A stretch of DNA of 8,053 bases from Methanobacteriota archaeon (GTDB lineage Archaea; Thermoplasmatota; Thermoplasmata; JAUWGG01), in assembly GCA_030606525.1 (NCBI GenBank), contig JAUWGG010000037.1, positions 1 to 8,053 of the forward strand, in the 5' to 3' direction. The notes under the pieces are model-generated. The model was not told the DNA's origin. It was given only the letters and a program-made list of their open reading frames with translations, and ran no database searches. How positions within the stretch are numbered: position 1 is the first letter of the stretch; the number at the start of each line of letters is the position of its first letter. The translations under genes and the position numbers were made by a program. Positions 5,461 to 8,053 of this stretch are shown piece by piece.

Positions 5461-6638
5461 GGAGTCACCCCCCTCGTGCCGATCCATACAACATCCTTCT
5501 CAACTTTACCAGTTTTTGCAGCTTCTAACGTTTTATCGAGCATGAGTTCAATGTCATCGCTCATAACATCCCTTCCACCCAAACCTGCAAGGAAGTTTAT
5601 CATCGGTATCGATGTATGCCCGTAAATCGCGCTTTTAACTTCAATGAACGACGGTCCTCCTGAGCCAAAGGATATAGATCTATCATATACACCTATGGCC
5701 TTCGTTCTTTTAGCAATATCTATGAACTGTTCTATCGGGAATGGACGGAAGAAGCGCAGTTTAACCAAACCAACTTTTTTTCCTTTAGCGCGATATTCAT
5801 CGATCACTTCTCGAGCTGTCGATGTAACTGTGCCAATCGTTACTAAAATAGCATCGGCACCTTCAGTTCTGTATTCCTCTACCATTCCATGATAGTTCCG
5901 ACCGAACATCTTTGCAAACTCATCGTTCACTTCTTGTATCACCTTTTTCGCATTTAGCATACTTTCCTCGGTCTGATACCTTACCTCTTGAATGTATTCA
6001 GGTGGAGCGAAAGAACCCACTGTCATTGGATCATCTGGAGATAAATGAACATGCTCGGGTTTATACCTGGGTAGGAATTTATCAACTTTCGATTGCTCAG
6101 GGAAATTAACGGGTTCTACTGTATGGGATAAAATGAAGGCATCGAGATTGACCATTATCGGCAATAATACTTTTTTATTCTCAGCTATCTTGTAAGCTTG
6201 AATAACCATATCCAATACCTCTTGGTTATCTTCGCAATAGACCTGCATCCACCCTGTATCCCTTTGTGGCATCGTATCATTATGTTCTGCCCAAATACCT
6301 ATTGGCGATGCTACAGTTCTGTTAACTACAGGCATAACTATTGGGAGATGACCTGCTCCTGCAATGAACAAAACCTCATGCATCAAAGCTAAACCTTGGG
6401 ATGCAGTAGCTGTGAAAGCTCGAACACCTGTGGCAGAGGCAGCAACGCATGCACTCATCGCACTGTGTTCGCTTTCCACCCTCATGAACTCCGCATCCAA
6501 CAATCCATCGTTCACAAACTCAGATGCGTGCTCAACAATGAAAGTCTGCGGTGTAATTGGATAAGCCGCTATTAGATCCACCCTCGAGAGCAGAGCACCA
6601 TATGCAACAGCATAATTTCCAGTAACCATTCTCATCAT
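5457..6638 (-). CDS. porA: Pyruvate:ferredoxin oxidoreductase alpha subunit
   Basis: A 393-residue subunit of normal archaeal length, contributing the pyrimidine-side TPP contacts and the substrate channel. Visible family stretches are AAYPITPQT (24-32), which interacts with substrate and cofactor; RVESEHSAMSACVAASATG (53-71), containing the conserved glutamate that activates TPP; TATASQGLALMHE (76-88); and QRDTGWMQVYCEDNQE, with the GW-Q pattern expected after H-D-MPQRD. The C-terminal domain begins near ADAILVTIGTVTSTAREVID and includes KLRFFRPFP, normal for the transketolase C-terminal-like domain. The frame opens at GTG 6647, overlapping the preceding stop, but GAGGTGAT at 6650-6643 stands four bases before ATG 6638, so I take that start; ATG 6635 and 6629 are close alternatives. 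It lies between the gamma-delta fusion and porB with almost no spacer, so the three should be co-translated and assembled together. Confidence 0.96.
   Translation of the reverse strand: MMRMVTGNYAVAYGALLSRVDLIAAYPITPQTFIVEHASEFVNDGLLDAEFMRVESEHSAMSACVAASATGVRAFTATASQGLALMHEVLFIAGAGHLPIVMPVVNRTVASPIGIWAEHNDTMPQRDTGWMQVYCEDNQEVLDMVIQAYKIAENKKVLLPIMVNLDAFILSHTVEPVNFPEQSKVDKFLPRYKPEHVHLSPDDPMTVGSFAPPEYIQEVRYQTEESMLNAKKVIQEVNDEFAKMFGRNYHGMVEEYRTEGADAILVTIGTVTSTAREVIDEYRAKGKKVGLVKLRFFRPFPIEQFIDIAKRTKAIGVYDRSISFGSGGPSFIEVKSAIYGHTSIPMINFLAGLGGRDVMSDDIELMLDKTLEAAKTGKVEKDVVWIGTRGVTP
5465..5475 (-). promoter_or_regulatory. Shine-Dalgarno site that decides the porB start
   Basis: GAGGGGGGTGA on the minus strand ends four bases before ATG 5460. 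Its GGTGA matches the 16S rRNA 3' end. Together with the ATGA overlap it favours 5460 over the longer frame starting at 5487. Confidence 0.6.
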
Positions 6639-6642
6639 CTTA

Positions 6643-6650
6643 ATCACCTC
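6643..6650 (-). promoter_or_regulatory. Shine-Dalgarno site that decides the porA start
   Basis: GAGGTGAT on the minus strand, an eight-base match to the 16S rRNA 3' end, lies four bases before ATG 6638 and overlaps the end of the gamma-delta gene. It argues against the GTG at 6647 as the start. Confidence 0.7.
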
Positions 6651-7528
6651 ACCATCTCTATTGCATTAGCAGGGCATTCGTTTGCACAGATTCCACAGCC
6701 TTTGCAGTAGTCGTAATCGATCTTTAATCCATTTGATGTTCTGCTGATACATCCCTCTGGACAGTAAAACCAACAGAACAGGCATTCGATGCATTTCTCT
6801 TTATCTATGATAGGTTTAAAGGTCCTCCAACTACCTGTCTTGTTCTCAACAAAACTTCCAGGACCTACTAAGCCAGCGTCAGTTTTCATAGCTCTCGTTG
6901 CCAGACCTAGTGGCAATTCCTTATAAGTTGGGAGCCATTTCTTCTCTTTTTTAAAAATTCTTCCTCCTTTGCATGTTCCAATTGCAGTTCGCTCATAAGC
7001 AGTTCTTGCTGCTTTTGCATTCTTTTTAGCGATCCTCTCACCAATTCTTGCGCCAAAAATATCCATTATTCCTTTTTCGATCGATTCTATTTTAACCAAT
7101 CCAGTTGCCTTAGCAAAAGCACCCAACATGACGCTGTTCGTTATCGGTACACCCAAAACATCCAAAGCAATGGTTGTTGCATCTACCGTCGCTGTTCTCA
7201 CTTCATTCTCAAGTTGGATCTCCTCTGGCTTTTTCGTGGAGTTTAAAATTGCCATACCGTCCTTCGATAGACCTTCAGCCACATTTATCAAATCTATGAG
7301 CTTGTCATCCAGAACTATAACATAGTCTGGTTTGTAGATCTGCGTTTTCCTGTAGATCTTGTTCGCATCAACACGGGCAAAAGCCAACACCGGCGCTCCC
7401 CTTCTCTCAGCCCCAAAATATGGGAATGCCACTGCATAGTTGCCTTCTATAAATGCTGCATCAGCAAGAGATTGAGCTGCCATCACTGCACCCTGTCCAC
7501 CTCTTCCATGAAACCTTACTTCATACAT
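6644..7528 (-). CDS. Pyruvate:ferredoxin oxidoreductase, fused gamma and delta subunits
   Basis: A 294-residue protein joining two subunits that are separate in many archaea. Residues 1 to about 185 are the gamma subunit (PorG/PorC): RFHGRGGQGAVMAAQSLADA (5-24), the glycine-rich family start, then FGAERRGAPVLAF (38-50) and YVIVLDD, in a domain thought to bind CoA. A linker of about 20-40 residues leads to the delta subunit (PorD, about 200-294), an eight-iron ferredoxin. CIECLFCWFYCPEGC supplies Cys246, 249, 252 and 256; CKGCGICANECP supplies Cys275, 278, 281 and 285. These two 4Fe-4S clusters pass electrons from the beta-subunit cluster to ferredoxin. The ATG at 7528 is preceded by a purine-rich GGGGGAAAGGAA run. 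It is the first por gene, 116 bases after the zinc-ribbon gene, and the stop is followed six bases later by porA. There is no frameshift or stop between the halves, so the fusion is real in this sequence. Confidence 0.95.
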   Translation of the reverse strand: MYEVRFHGRGGQGAVMAAQSLADAAFIEGNYAVAFPYFGAERRGAPVLAFARVDANKIYRKTQIYKPDYVIVLDDKLIDLINVAEGLSKDGMAILNSTKKPEEIQLENEVRTATVDATTIALDVLGVPITNSVMLGAFAKATGLVKIESIEKGIMDIFGARIGERIAKKNAKAARTAYERTAIGTCKGGRIFKKEKKWLPTYKELPLGLATRAMKTDAGLVGPGSFVENKTGSWRTFKPIIDKEKCIECLFCWFYCPEGCISRTSNGLKIDYDYCKGCGICANECPANAIEMVR

Positions 7529-7551
7529 TTCCTTTCCCCCGGCAAATGCCC

Positions 7552-7562
7552 GTATATAATTA
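7552..7562 (-). promoter_or_regulatory. Candidate TATA box of the por operon
   Basis: TAATTATATAC on the minus strand, centred about 28 bases before the porG/D ATG. It would give an almost leaderless message, which sits oddly with the purine-rich run before the ATG. TTTATTTG near 7565-7572 or TTTAAAAC near 7602-7609 would give longer leaders. The gap 7529-7644 holds no other recognisable feature. Confidence 0.3.
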
Positions 7563-7644
7563 CATCAAATAAAGGTTGTGATATGAAATTTGTTTCAGTG
7601 TGTTTTAAATTCTTGAAAACTGCCGGTATTTCAACTCTATGAAC

Positions 7645-8025
7645 TTACGATTTTTCTTTTTCCCTTCCACATTCCTTATACACATCGCTGTAGGTTTTCT
7701 TGCAAGAGTTACAATATCCCGAAGCATCGGAATAAATGGTGATATCGTTACTTCCACAGTTTCTGCAACTTAGCTCTTCTTTTGAGTAAGTTATTTCTAA
7801 TTTTTCCTTCTGATCACCTCGTAATCTAAATATTTTAGAAATATCTATCTCTCTTGAACCATTAAGGTCTTTTCTTGCGTCACCTTCGCTTCTCATTTTC
7901 ACCTCTTCTTTAAATAAACGATCGAGTTTAACTACACCAGCATAGATGATTAGGAACATGAGTGCAAAACATGGGAAACCTAGGAAAAGAACTACAGAAT
8001 CGAGGTTTTTTGTCTCAGGGTTCAT
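7645..8025 (-). CDS. Small membrane-anchored zinc-ribbon protein, unknown function
   Basis: A 126-residue protein I do not recognise as a named family. Residues about 10-32 (VVLFLGFPCFALMFLIIYAG) form one membrane span; the following Lys/Arg residues (33, 36, 39) suggest the C-terminal part is cytoplasmic. A charged middle region (about 40-84) is followed by a compact four-cysteine zinc ribbon: Cys87 and Cys90 (CRNC), then Cys105 and Cys108 (CNSC), with the GSNDITIYSDASGY hairpin between. A further Cys119 is near the end. Such ribbons usually bind protein or nucleic acid partners. The frame has no stop between ATG 8025 and the window edge, although no other start codon appears there, so a longer N-terminus is possible. 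No Shine-Dalgarno is evident. It is on the same strand as the por operon but 116 bases upstream, so a functional link is not established. Confidence 0.75.
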   Translation of the reverse strand: MNPETKNLDSVVLFLGFPCFALMFLIIYAGVVKLDRLFKEEVKMRSEGDARKDLNGSREIDISKIFRLRGDQKEKLEITYSKEELSCRNCGSNDITIYSDASGYCNSCKKTYSDVYKECGREKEKS

Positions 8026-8053
8026 AGAAACAAGAAAAAATATTTCAATCCAG

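Noticed and set aside
5461..5487. Longer porB N-terminus starting at 5487
   Set aside because: It would overlap porA by 31 bases, adds nine non-conserved residues, and the ATGA overlap with its ribosome site at 5460 is a better start.
4564..7528. 2-oxoisovalerate or 2-oxoglutarate ferredoxin oxidoreductase instead of the pyruvate enzyme
   Set aside because: The beta stretch STPFGAWTTTTP and the alpha stretch QRDTGWMQ fit the pyruvate enzyme better, although substrate cannot be proved from sequence alone.

Overview
The window looks archaeal. It encodes an archaeal-type ribosomal protein S15 (about 150 residues, starting MARMHARRKGKS), fibrillarin (aFib/FlpA) and a DHH-family RecJ-like nuclease. 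S15 directly followed by a RecJ-like gene is a familiar euryarchaeal arrangement. Internal genes have clear Shine-Dalgarno sequences (GAGGTGAT, GAGGAG), and the DNA is moderately AT-rich. I would guess an uncultured euryarchaeal or Thermoplasmatota-like lineage, but the sequence does not settle the phylum.

Layout. Bases 1-358 hold no intact gene. On the minus strand I see what looks like the decayed remains of a second DHH/RecJ-like gene (best core 167-208), then a promoter and a strong ribosome binding site for the only plus-strand gene. That gene (359-829) encodes a small, conserved, all-helical TPR-like protein of unknown function. A convergent spacer (830-957) with two inverted repeats separates it from a minus-strand run that fills the rest of the window.

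The minus-strand run, in transcription order (right to left), is: a small membrane-anchored zinc-ribbon protein (7645-8025); a pyruvate:ferredoxin oxidoreductase operon made of a fused gamma-delta subunit (6644-7528), alpha (5457-6638) and beta (4564-5460); fibrillarin (3850-4524); ribosomal protein S15 (3343-3798); the RecJ-like nuclease (1949-3331); and a TPR protein with about six membrane segments (958-1965). Spacing is very tight from porG/D onward (stop/start overlaps or gaps of at most about 51 bases), so one transcript may link central carbon metabolism to rRNA modification, the small ribosomal subunit and a replication/repair-type nuclease.

How the genes work together. The three Por polypeptides make one enzyme that interconverts pyruvate plus CoA with acetyl-CoA, CO2 and reduced ferredoxin. 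Every expected cofactor ligand is visible: TPP motif, the beta-subunit cluster cysteines, and two 4Fe-4S clusters in the delta part. Fibrillarin and S15 serve ribosome production. The RecJ-like protein has all its metal-binding motifs and should be an active exonuclease or phosphoesterase. No mobile element, CRISPR array, tRNA or rRNA is seen. The points most worth a second look are the DHH gene remnant, the palindrome just upstream of S15, the Por gamma-delta fusion, and the three unassigned proteins.
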